64,000 nucleotides of DNA from the NCBI RefSeq assembly GCF_902859705.1, contig NZ_CADIJO010000011.1:124001-188000 (forward strand), read 5' to 3'. The notes below the pieces were generated by a model. It did no database searches. It saw only the letters and a list, made by a program, of their open reading frames with translations, and had not been told where the DNA came from. The stretch is from Achromobacter deleyi. Lineage in GTDB: Bacteria > Pseudomonadota > Gammaproteobacteria > Burkholderiales > Burkholderiaceae_B. This document shows, piece by piece, positions 31,109 through 38,665 of this stretch; the stretch's first letter is position 1, and each line of letters starts with the position of its first letter. Made by a program: the position numbers and the translations under genes.

Positions 31109-31185
31109 GGAGCGGTAGTTCAGTTGGTTAGAATACCGGCCTGTCACGCCGGGGGTCGCGGGTTCGAGTCCCGTCCGCTCCGCCA
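31109..31185 (+). tRNA. tRNA-Asp (GTC), copy 2
   Basis: Identical to the copy at 30671. The 8 nt in front (GCCGCTGC) are also identical in both blocks, probably part of a processing or recombination boundary. Confidence 0.97.
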
Positions 31186-31264
31186 AGCACTCTGTGCTTA
31201 TCTCGCATCGCGAGACCAGTTGTTCCGCAGGGGTACCCCTGCAATGCGCCAGAAGGCGCCCGCC

Positions 31265-31291
31265 AAAAGCTCCGGATTCCGGAGCTTTTTT
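31265..31291 (+). terminator. Strong intrinsic terminator of the tRNA cluster
   Basis: The stem AAAAGCTCCGG / CCGGAGCTTTT with an ATT loop, then further T. The symmetric A/T flanks make it potentially bidirectional. Confidence 0.93.
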
Positions 31292-31412
31292 GTTTGGCGC
31301 AGCCAAGCGCCCTGCACCCTTTCCCTTGTGTGTCTCGTCCGTTTATCCTCTGGACAGGCCGGCCTTGCCAACGCATCCTGTGCGCTTGTGCCCGCCAAGC
31401 AAAGAGGCTTAC

Positions 31413-32903
31413 GTGACCGCAAGCAATGCCGCTCCTCACGCGCACCGCCAACACCTGCAACGCATCATCGCAGGCCTGAACGAAGGCATCATCCTGATCG
31501 AGCCCGACGGCGCCATCGCCTGGGCCAACGACAGCGCCCTGGCGCTGCACGGGGTTGAGATGCTGCAAGGCCTGGGCCAGACGCCCGCAGGCTATCGCAA
31601 GCGCTTCGCCCTGACCTACCGCAACCATCATCGCGTGCCCGCCCGGCATTACCCGCTGGACCGCCTGGCCGCGGCCGAGCCATTCGACGACCTGCAACTG
31701 GACCTGACGCGCAAGGATGACGCCGACTTCCTGCGCAATATCCGGGCGCGCGGCCTCTTGCTCGAAGGCGACGGCAACGACTACCGCGTGCTGATCCTGG
31801 ACGATCAGACCGGCCAGTTCAACGCCGAGCAGCGCTTCGAGCGCACGTTCGGCGCCAACCCCGCCCCCGCCCTGATCTGCCGCCTGTCCGACCTGCGCTA
31901 CGTGAAGGTCAACCAGGGCTTCCTGGACATGACGGGGCTGACGCGCGACGCGGTGCTGGGCAAGTCCGCCTACGAACTGGATGTGCTGGACGGCGGCGAC
32001 GACAAGGACGACGCGGTGGCCAAGCTGAATGCCGGCCTGACCATCACCCAACGCGAAGGTGTATTGAGACTGACCGACGGCGGCGCCAAGTTCGTGATCG
32101 TCGCGGGCCAGCCAATCGACATGCACGATGAACCCTGCATGCTGTTCACCTTCATCGACCTGGAAAAGCGCAAGCGCGCCGAAGAGGCGCTGCAGCAAAG
32201 CGAAGAACGTTTTTCCAAGGCCTTCCGCCTGGCGCCGGTTCCCATGGCGTTGTGCGAAGGCGAGTCGCTGCGCGCCCTGGACATCAACGATGCCTTTGCG
32301 CAGGCCACCGGCGCATCGCCCGACGACGCCGCCGGCCAGGAGCTGACGGCCTTGGGGCTGCGCCCCTTCGAAGGCATGGCCGAGAGCCTGGCGCGCGGCG
32401 AAAGCGTGCGTAACCGCGACAGCCGGTTGGTCGCGGCGGACGGCAGCGAACTGGACTGCCTGGTGTCGGCCGAGCCGGTCATGATCGGCGGCGAGCGCCG
32501 CGTGCTGCTGGTGATGCAGGACATCACCGAACGCAAACGCAACGAGACCGAGCTGCTGACCGCGATCGAGGCCGTGATGCAGGATACGTCCTGGTTCAGC
32601 CGCGGGATCATCGAGAAGTTGGCGCAACTGCGGTCGCCGGCGCCTGCCGCGCGCGACGTGGCCGAACTGGCGCAACTGACCTCGCGCGAACGCGAGGTGC
32701 TGGGGCTGCTGTGCCAGGGACACAATGACGACGACATCGCCAAGCAGCTGCGCCTGTCGCGCAACACGGTGCGCAACCACGTAGCCACCATCTACAGCAA
32801 GATCGGCGTGCACCGGCGCAGTGCGGCCATCGTCTGGGCGCGCGATCGCGGCATCACCGGCCACGAAAAGCCGCGGACGCGGGGCAAAGCCGGGAAAACC
32901 TGA
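31413..32903 (+). CDS. Multi-PAS LuxR-type transcriptional regulator
   Basis: This encodes 496 residues from a GTG at 31413 with AAAGAGG upstream; the frame is open further upstream across the tRNA terminator, which is not credible coding sequence. Three PAS-like sensor modules appear in series: about 15-135 (LNEGIILIEPDGAIAWAN), about 140-260 (RYVKVNQGFLDMTG) and about 265-385 (LDINDAFAQATG, ending DITERKRNE). The C-terminus is a LuxR/GerE helix-turn-helix: LTSREREVLGLLCQGHNDDD, then SRNTVRNHVATIYSKIGVH. There is no receiver or kinase domain, so it probably senses a ligand or redox signal directly. Targets are unknown. Confidence 0.85.
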   Translation: MTASNAAPHAHRQHLQRIIAGLNEGIILIEPDGAIAWANDSALALHGVEMLQGLGQTPAGYRKRFALTYRNHHRVPARHYPLDRLAAAEPFDDLQLDLTRKDDADFLRNIRARGLLLEGDGNDYRVLILDDQTGQFNAEQRFERTFGANPAPALICRLSDLRYVKVNQGFLDMTGLTRDAVLGKSAYELDVLDGGDDKDDAVAKLNAGLTITQREGVLRLTDGGAKFVIVAGQPIDMHDEPCMLFTFIDLEKRKRAEEALQQSEERFSKAFRLAPVPMALCEGESLRALDINDAFAQATGASPDDAAGQELTALGLRPFEGMAESLARGESVRNRDSRLVAADGSELDCLVSAEPVMIGGERRVLLVMQDITERKRNETELLTAIEAVMQDTSWFSRGIIEKLAQLRSPAPAARDVAELAQLTSREREVLGLLCQGHNDDDIAKQLRLSRNTVRNHVATIYSKIGVHRRSAAIVWARDRGITGHEKPRTRGKAGKT

Positions 32904-32945
32904 GCCCCATCCGCCGAATTTACAAATTGAATCAAAATAATCAAG

Positions 32946-32991
32946 GGGTGCGCCTGCGCGAAGATGCCGCCGCGTTCGCGCAGCCGCACCC
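32946..32991. other. Long stem-loop upstream of bioB
   Basis: Arms of 17 nt pair with a single C-C mismatch: GGGTGCG c CTGCGCGAA (32946-32962) and TTCGCGCAG c CGCACCC (32975-32991), loop 12 nt. No T-run follows on the plus strand. It could be a regulatory RNA structure, a protein-binding palindrome or a poor terminator. Confidence 0.65.
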
Positions 32992-32992
32992 T

Positions 32993-33021
32993 CAAAAAAC
33001 GCCATTTCCATAAAAAATGGC
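32993..33021 (-). terminator. Terminator-like hairpin reading on the minus strand
   Basis: On the minus strand GCCATTT-TTTATGG-AAATGGC is followed by GTTTTTTG, an intrinsic terminator layout. No annotated minus-strand gene lies just upstream, so it may block antisense transcription or be incidental. Confidence 0.45.
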
Positions 33022-33155
33022 AGCAACACCCCGCTAAAAAACAGAACTGACGCCAGATTGCGCAAACCCTGCGCAGGTTCTTACGATCCGCCGATCAAGC
33101 CGCCGTCCCAAGGCGTGCGGCGCGATCCCCGCAAGCCCCTCTGGAGAGTCCGTTC

Positions 33156-34247
33156 ATGCAGACCGCCTACATCCCCGTTCCCAAACCGAGCAAGACGCTG
33201 CCCCCGCCCGCCTGGAGCAGCGAGGCCGTGATGGCGCTCTACGAGCTGCCGTTCATGGACCTGGTGCACCGCGCACAACAGACGCACCGCGCCCACTTCG
33301 ATCCGAACGGCATCCAGCTGTCGAGCCTGTTGTCGATCAAGACCGGGGGCTGTCCCGAGGATTGCGGGTACTGCTCGCAGTCCTCGCGCTACGACACGGG
33401 CCTGGAAGCGGAAAAGCTGATGCCGCTGGACGAGGTGCTGGCCGCGGCCCGCGCGGCACAAGCCGGCGGCGCGCAACGCTTCTGCATGGGCGCCGCCTGG
33501 CGCAGCCCCAAGCCGCACCATCTGGAGGCCGTGGCCGAGATGGTCAGCGCGGTCAAGGCGCTGGGCCTGGAAACCTGCGTCACGCTGGGCATGCTGCGCG
33601 AAGGCCAGGCCGAGCAGCTCAAGGACGCCGGGCTGGACTACTACAACCACAACCTGGACACGTCGCCGGAGTTCTACGGCAAGATCGTCACCACCCGCAC
33701 CTACCAGGATCGTCTGGACACGCTGGAACGCGTGCGCGGCGCGGGCATCAACGTCTGCTGCGGCGGCATCGTGGGCATGGGCGAATCGCGCCGCGAGCGC
33801 GCCGGCCTGATCGCGCAGCTGGCCAACATGGAGCCCTACCCCGAGTCGGTGCCGATCAACAACCTGATGCGAGTGGAAGGCACGCCGCTGGCCGACGTCG
33901 AGGCGCTGGACCCGTTCGAGTTCGTGCGCACCATCGCCGTGGCGCGCATCACGATGCCGCGCGCCATGGTGCGCCTGTCGGCCGGCCGCGAGGCCATGGA
34001 CGACGCGATGCAGGCGCTGTGCTTCATGGCGGGCGCCAATTCGATGTTCTACGGCGACGTGCTGCTGACCACGGGCAACCCGCGCATGGAAGCCGACCAG
34101 CGCCTGCTGCAACGCCTGGGCATGCGGATCGACGCGGGCACGCACAGCCACTCGCACGCGCACCAGGACCTGCACGCGGCCCCGGCCCACACGCATTCCC
34201 ATGACTGCGCCCACCCCGGCGCGCACGACGCCCCCGCATGCCGCTGA
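33156..34247 (+). CDS. bioB: Biotin synthase with histidine-rich C-terminal tail
   Basis: This encodes 363 residues. The radical-SAM cysteines are C66, C70 and C73 ([12 protein letters not shown]). The [2Fe-2S] region shows [23 protein letters not shown] and [12 protein letters not shown]. It inserts sulfur into dethiobiotin in the last step of biotin synthesis. CTGGAGAG precedes the ATG. The last 35 residues (329-363) hold ten histidines and two cysteines ([12 protein letters not shown] and [14 protein letters not shown]), which the core enzyme does not need. The gene overlaps an EamA permease by 10 bp. No other bio genes are in the window. Confidence 0.97.
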   Translation: MQTAYIPVPKPSKTLPPPAWSSEAVMALYELPFMDLVHRAQQTHRAHFDPNGIQLSSLLSIKTGGCPEDCGYCSQSSRYDTGLEAEKLMPLDEVLAAARAAQAGGAQRFCMGAAWRSPKPHHLEAVAEMVSAVKALGLETCVTLGMLREGQAEQLKDAGLDYYNHNLDTSPEFYGKIVTTRTYQDRLDTLERVRGAGINVCCGGIVGMGESRRERAGLIAQLANMEPYPESVPINNLMRVEGTPLADVEALDPFEFVRTIAVARITMPRAMVRLSAGREAMDDAMQALCFMAGANSMFYGDVLLTTGNPRMEADQRLLQRLGMRIDAGTHSHSHAHQDLHAAPAHTHSHDCAHPGAHDAPACR

Positions 34248-35119
34248 CGCCGGGCCTGTTCTACCTGTTGGCCAGTGTGGCCTGCAGCGTCGGCGTGGCC
34301 GCGCTGCTCAAGCTGGCGCGGCGCTGGCAGGTGGACGTGCGCCAGGTCATCCTGGCGAACTACGCCGTGGCCGCCCTGCTCTGCTGGCTGGTGCTGCGGC
34401 CCGACCCCGCGGCACTGCTGACGCCGCAGACGCCCTGGCTGGTGCTGGCCGCGCTGGGCGTCTTGCTGCCCAGCGGCTTCATGGCCATGGCGCTGGCCGT
34501 GCGCCACGCAGGCGTGGTGCGCAGCGATGCGGCGCAGCGGTTGTCGCTGTTCATTCCGCTGCTGGCGGCTTTTCTGCTGTTCGGCGAACCGGTCACCGCC
34601 CGCAAGCTGGGCGCGATTGCGCTGGCGTTCGGCGCGCTGTTCTTCCTGCTGCGCCGGACGGCGGCCAGGCCTGACGCGCCGGCATCATCCCTGACGGAAC
34701 CCCACGCCCTGTGGCTCTGGCCGCTGGCGGTGTGGGTGGCCTATGGGCTGGTGGACATCCTGTTCAAGCAGATGGCGCGCGCCGGCACGGCGTTCGCGGG
34801 CGGCCTGCTGCTGGCGTTCACGCTGGCGGGCGTGCTGACGCTGGCCTATCTGCTGTGGCGCCGCGTGGCCTGGGCGCCACGCCACCTGGTGGCGGGCGTG
34901 GCGCTGGGCGGCCTGAACTTCGCCAACATCCTGACCTATATCCGGGCGCACCAGGCGCTGCCCGAGCACCCCGCACTGGTGTTTGCGTCCATGAACATGG
35001 GGGTGATCACGCTGGGCACGCTGGTCGGCGCCCTGGTGTTTCGCGAACCGCTGACCCGCTGGAACGGCCTGGGGCTGTTGCTGGCGCTGGCGGCCATCGT
35101 GCTGATGGCCCCAATCTAA
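34238..35119 (+). CDS. EamA/DMT-family permease
   Basis: This encodes 293 residues with about ten membrane segments in two EamA repeats. Segments such as [20 protein letters not shown] and [20 protein letters not shown] are visible. The second repeat ends [20 protein letters not shown], the typical DMT C-terminal pattern. Its start lies within the bioB 3' end, so translation is coupled to biotin synthase. Export or import of a metabolite linked to biotin or cofactor metabolism is possible, but the substrate is unknown. Its stop lies one base from the stop of the convergent MFS gene. Confidence 0.87.
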   Translation: MPLTPGLFYLLASVACSVGVAALLKLARRWQVDVRQVILANYAVAALLCWLVLRPDPAALLTPQTPWLVLAALGVLLPSGFMAMALAVRHAGVVRSDAAQRLSLFIPLLAAFLLFGEPVTARKLGAIALAFGALFFLLRRTAARPDAPASSLTEPHALWLWPLAVWVAYGLVDILFKQMARAGTAFAGGLLLAFTLAGVLTLAYLLWRRVAWAPRHLVAGVALGGLNFANILTYIRAHQALPEHPALVFASMNMGVITLGTLVGALVFREPLTRWNGLGLLLALAAIVLMAPI

Positions 35120-35120
35120 A

Positions 35121-36665
35121 TCACGTTCCGGTGCGCTTGCGCCGTTCTGCCTCGGCCTGATCCCGTTCGTCGTCGCGGGCATCCGGCTCGGGCGCAGGCG
35201 CCGGCACGGGGTTCGAGACCACGCCGGCAATCGGAGGCAGTGGGGCTGCGGGTTCGGCTGCCGGCTCGACGGCAGGCTCTGTGGCAGGCTGAGCCGCCGA
35301 TTCGGCGGTCGATGCCTGCCCCGCGTCAGCGACCGGCTCGGCAATGGGAGGATCGACCGCCCCTGCCCCCTCGACCGGCGCGGGCGCGGCCGACGGGTCG
35401 GGCTGGACCATTTCGATGTTGAGGTCGTTTTCGACGTCGACCCGCGGATCGAGCACGGCCGCTGCGGGCGAGCTTTGCAGGGTATCGGGCATGGGCACGA
35501 AATGCACCGGGGCCTCGTCGACCTGATGCGCGCCGGTGACGCGGGTGGGCCGCACCTGCCACACCAGGATCAGCGCGCAGGCGGAAATGAAGACGTAGTA
35601 CATGCTGGGCCCGGCCAGCGACATCAACAGGCCCGCGATCATGGGGCCGACACAGGCGCCCACGCCGTAGGTCATGAGCAGCACGGCCGACAGGCTGACA
35701 CGGCGCTCGGACTCGACGTGATCGTTGGCGAAGGCGGCGCCCAGCGGGTACAGGGTGAATTGCAGGATGCCGAAGACGCAGGACATGGCCACCAGCGCCC
35801 AGTAGGGCAAGGTGAACCAACCCCACATGACGGTGGGCAGCACGACCAGCAACAGGGCGTTGAAGCGGATCAGGCCGGCACGGTTGATGCGATCGGACAG
35901 CCAGCCCATGGGCCACTGCGACAGCAGGCCGGCGGTCACGGCGGCCGCAACGAAGATGGCGGCCTGCGAGGTGGACAGGCCATGCTTGGCGCCGTACACG
36001 GCAGCCAGGCCGTAGAAGGCGCCCGACAGGTTACCCGCCACGAACAGCACGGTCATGGACAGCGGCACGCGCCGCATGAAGAAGCGGATGTCGAGCGCGG
36101 CCGGCAGCGGCGTGGGCGGGTGCGAGCGGGCCGTAACGGCAATGGGCACCAGGCACAGCACCAGGCACATGGCCACCAGGGTCAGGGGCCGCAGGTCAAG
36201 GGTGGCGTAGGCGGTCAGGGCCAGCTGGCCCAGCACAGTGCCCAGGCCGGACACCACCATGTAGACGGAGAAGACGCGTCCGCGCTGGTGGTTTTCGGTT
36301 TGTTCGTTGAGCCAGCTTTCGATGACCATGAATTCGGTCACCATGACGATGCCCGAGATGACGCGGAACACCAGCCACAGCGGCATGGAGTCGACCAGCG
36401 TCTGGGCCAGGATCATGCTGGTGGCGATGGCCGCACAGGCGACGAAGGCGCGGATGTGGCCGACGCGGATGATGAGTTTGTGCCCCAGCCGCGCGCCGCA
36501 CACCAGGCCCAGGTAGTAGCCGGCGATGAGGGTGCCGATCCAGACCTCGCTGACAGACTGCGCAGTGAGCCTCAACCCCATGTAGGTGTTGAAGAGACCG
36601 GTGCCGATGAGCATCAGCAGGGTCGCGAAATACAGCGACGAGAAGGAGGAGATGGTGGCGAGCAT
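35121..36665 (-). CDS. MFS transporter with long disordered C-terminal tail
   Basis: This encodes 514 residues from the ATG at 36665; a TTG at 36677 is an alternative four codons upstream, and neither has a clear ribosome-binding site. Twelve membrane segments fill residues 1-370, with the YcaD-like motifs LGLVCGARLGHKLIIRVGH and VIESWLNEQTENHQRGRVF. Residues 372-514 are a Pro/Ala/Glu-rich, low-complexity tail (for example PATEPAVEPAAEPAAPLPP) with a basic end (ERRKRTGT). The transported substrate is unknown. Upstream lies a peroxiredoxin gene on the same strand, 89 bp away. Confidence 0.86.
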   Translation of the reverse strand: MLATISSFSSLYFATLLMLIGTGLFNTYMGLRLTAQSVSEVWIGTLIAGYYLGLVCGARLGHKLIIRVGHIRAFVACAAIATSMILAQTLVDSMPLWLVFRVISGIVMVTEFMVIESWLNEQTENHQRGRVFSVYMVVSGLGTVLGQLALTAYATLDLRPLTLVAMCLVLCLVPIAVTARSHPPTPLPAALDIRFFMRRVPLSMTVLFVAGNLSGAFYGLAAVYGAKHGLSTSQAAIFVAAAVTAGLLSQWPMGWLSDRINRAGLIRFNALLLVVLPTVMWGWFTLPYWALVAMSCVFGILQFTLYPLGAAFANDHVESERRVSLSAVLLMTYGVGACVGPMIAGLLMSLAGPSMYYVFISACALILVWQVRPTRVTGAHQVDEAPVHFVPMPDTLQSSPAAAVLDPRVDVENDLNIEMVQPDPSAAPAPVEGAGAVDPPIAEPVADAGQASTAESAAQPATEPAVEPAAEPAAPLPPIAGVVSNPVPAPAPEPDARDDERDQAEAERRKRTGT

Positions 36666-36754
36666 GGCGTTGGGCAACCGCTGCTGGCGGTAGCGCGGCG
36701 AGCCGCCTGAGCGGCCCGCGCGTTAAGCGGTGAAACGAGACTACGCGGGGAACA

Positions 36755-37258
36755 TCAGGCCTGCGACAGCAGGGTCGCGGCGTCGCTGACTTCGAACTTG
36801 CCAGGACCTTCGATGTTCAGGTGCTTGACCACGCCGTCGACGATGAGGGCGGAGTAGCGCTGCGAGCGCACGCCCATGCCGCGCTGGATCAGGTCCAGTT
36901 CCAGGCCCAGGGCCTTGGTCCACAGGGCGGAACCGTCGGCGAGCATGCGAACCTTGCCTTCGGTCTTTTGTTCACGGCCCCAGGCGCCCATGACGAAGGC
37001 GTCGTTGACGGACACGCACCAGATTTCGTCGACGCCTTTGGCCTTGAGGGCGGCGGCTTGCTCGACGTAGCCAGGCAGGTGTTTGGCGGAGCAGGTGGGG
37101 GTGAAGGCGCCGGGCAAGGCAAACAGGGCGATGGTCTTGCCACGGGTCAGGTCGGCGACCTGGAAGGCGTTGGGGCCGAGGGAGCAGCCTTCGCTTTCGG
37201 TTTCGATGAATTCGGTCAGGGTGCCATCGGGCACGCGGTCGCCGACTTTGATGGTCAT
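36755..37258 (-). CDS. Peroxiredoxin (Prx5/AhpE-type atypical 2-Cys)
   Basis: This encodes 167 residues from the ATG at 37258 with GGAG upstream; the frame stays open to 37315 without a better start. The peroxidatic cysteine is Cys56 in LPGAFTPTCSAKHLPGY. Other cysteines at 25 and 81 could act in resolution. The family reduces hydrogen peroxide and organic peroxides with glutathione/glutaredoxin or thioredoxin. FVMGAWGREQKT and DGSALWTKALGLELDL are typical Prx5 blocks. It is cytoplasmic, with no signal peptide. Confidence 0.93.
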   Translation of the reverse strand: MTIKVGDRVPDGTLTEFIETESEGCSLGPNAFQVADLTRGKTIALFALPGAFTPTCSAKHLPGYVEQAAALKAKGVDEIWCVSVNDAFVMGAWGREQKTEGKVRMLADGSALWTKALGLELDLIQRGMGVRSQRYSALIVDGVVKHLNIEGPGKFEVSDAATLLSQA

Positions 37259-37504
37259 GGGGAGATCTCCGGTATGTGATGGGGGTGTTGCATTGGGGCG
37301 CAAGGCGCCCCACAACCGCCATCATAGTTCTTGCGCGCGGCGGCTGCAGGCGGGCAGGCCGGAATGCGAAAAAAAGAAGCACAGTCTGATACGACTCCAC
37401 ACTTCCAATGAAACGGCATGCAACGTGATCGTTGCCATAATGTGACGGTGATCAATGGCTGTCGCGCAGAGGTGGCGCGATGGGCGCTTTGTGGAGGGAT
37501 ATCG

Positions 37505-37930
37505 ATGCGTCAATTACTGATGGGCCTGGCCTGGATGATGGCCGCGGCCACGCCGGCCTGGGCCGCTCCGGATGCCGCGGAGCAGGCGCAATTTGAATCG
37601 TTCGTGGTGGCGGCGGGTGCCTCCAACGGCGCCGCCCGGGCTTGCGGGGCGTCTGAACCGGACCTGGCGCAGCACGAGGCAACGTCCCGCAAGAACCTTG
37701 AGCGCTATGCCAAGGAATATGGGTTTTCTGCTTCGGGGTACGACGGGCTTTATCAGAAGGGGCTTTCTGATGGGACGACGATGATGGAAGAAATGAAGCG
37801 CTCGGGGGTGGATGGTTGCCGGGGGGTGCTCGGCAGCTTTCAGAATGAGCGGGTGATTTCCTACGAAGATATGAAGGCGGCTCTGGCTGAGGTCAGTGAT
37901 GGGTTGCCTGGGGAGAGTGCTGAGAAGTAG
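37505..37930 (+). CDS. Small exported protein of unknown function
   Basis: This encodes 141 residues from the ATG at 37505, which has GGAGGG upstream. A Sec signal peptide (MRQLLMGLAWMMAAATPAWA) is cleaved near residue 20. The mature protein is charged and helical, with two cysteines (ARACGAS and DGCRGV) that may pair. I recognise no family. Its later codons use many GGG, TTT and TCT triplets, unlike the C-ending codons of the neighbours, so it may have a different history. It converges on the palindromic-element region downstream. Confidence 0.72.
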   Translation: MRQLLMGLAWMMAAATPAWAAPDAAEQAQFESFVVAAGASNGAARACGASEPDLAQHEATSRKNLERYAKEYGFSASGYDGLYQKGLSDGTTMMEEMKRSGVDGCRGVLGSFQNERVISYEDMKAALAEVSDGLPGESAEK

Positions 37931-37984
37931 GTTTCTGGTGGCGGCTAAAGAGTTATTGCTGGCGTCGGGCTGATTTCTTATGCC

Positions 37985-38151
37985 GCCCGGAGCGCCGGGG
38001 GCAGGCGGTGGGCGGGGCTACGATTGCGGTCCGGTGCCTTCGCTCCGGACTTCCCCTTCGTCATCTTCGTTGTCGCCTCCGGCGACTGCCTTCAGATTCC
38101 CTCGGGCGCATCTACACGCCCCGCCCACCGCCTGCCCCCGACGCTCCGGGC
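37985..38151 (+). repeat. Structured palindromic element, copy A
   Basis: Arms of 34 nt (37985-38018 and 38118-38151) are inverted repeats matching at 33 of 34 positions; the inner part reads GGCAGGCGGTGGGCGGGGC. They enclose a 99-nt core. The core contains a hairpin GTCCGG/CCGGAC (38029-38050), a TCGTCATCTTCGT segment, a second hairpin GTCGCC-TCC-GGCGAC (38072-38086) and GATTCCCTCGGGCGCATC. The core is shared with copy B but the arms are not. It lies between convergent gene ends. Short open frames across it are judged non-coding. Confidence 0.85.
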
Positions 38152-38483
38152 TCCGTTATCTCGGGTTTGGGCGCTGCTCAAACACGAGGCAGGCTTCATG
38201 GATCGCTGCCTTTATGCCGGCTAATGGGATCAGCGCGGTATTGAAGGCCGGCTTTCTTTCTTGAAGGCTGGCTTTCTTTCCAACTGAGTGGATCTTCCCC
38301 GCGGCCTTGCTGAGCGGCCACAGCACCTTCGCACGCACTTCCCCGCAATCGCGAAGCGCCAGCATCACGACGCACGACGGTGCGTAAGCCGGGGCCGGCT
38401 GCCCGCGCAGCCGGTTTCGGCGGGCGACGCAAACCTCGCCCCTCCCCTCCGACCTGGCGGCCTCTCATCAGCCGCTACTGCCA
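38152..38483. other. Non-coding interval between the two palindromic elements
   Basis: No credible gene is seen. It holds a 20-bp tandem repeat (38241-38280), a small hairpin CGCAC-GACG-GTGCG (38371-38384) and an 8-bp hairpin CCGGCTGC-CCGC-GCAGCCGG (38395-38414). Base usage is mixed and no promoter is obvious. Confidence 0.6.
38241..38280 (+). repeat. Tandem 20-bp direct repeat
   Basis: Two adjacent copies of TTGAAGGCYGGCTTTCTTTC differ at one position (C versus T). They lie between the two palindromic elements. Confidence 0.9.
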
Positions 38484-38647
38484 GCCCCTGGCGGCGGGGT
38501 TGCTCGGGGGGCGCAACCTCGATGCGCCCGAGGGAATCTGAAGGAGGGACCGCAGGTCCGGACGAAGATGACGACGGGGCAGTCCGGAGCGAAGGCTCCG
38601 GACCGCAATCGTGGGCGCGCCCCCCGAGCAACCCCGCCGCCAGGGGC
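38484..38647 (-). repeat. Structured palindromic element, copy B (inverted relative to A)
   Basis: Arms of 31 nt (38484-38514 and 38617-38647) are perfect inverted repeats, unrelated in sequence to the arms of copy A. The 102-nt core, read on the minus strand, repeats the copy A core: ACGATTGCGGTCCGG, GCCTTCGCTCCGGACT, TCGTCATCTTCGT and CAGATTCCCTCGGGCGCATC. The first internal hairpin has a perfect 9-bp stem with a 4-nt loop (38582-38603). The second has the same place but another sequence, GGACC-GCA-GGTCC (38547-38559). It ends 18 bp from the stop of the hydrolase gene. Confidence 0.85.
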
Positions 38648-38665
38648 GACCCACGAAGAACCAAC

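Noticed and set aside
38241-38280. CRISPR-like repeat
   Set aside because: Only two directly adjacent copies with no spacer between them and no cas genes in the window.
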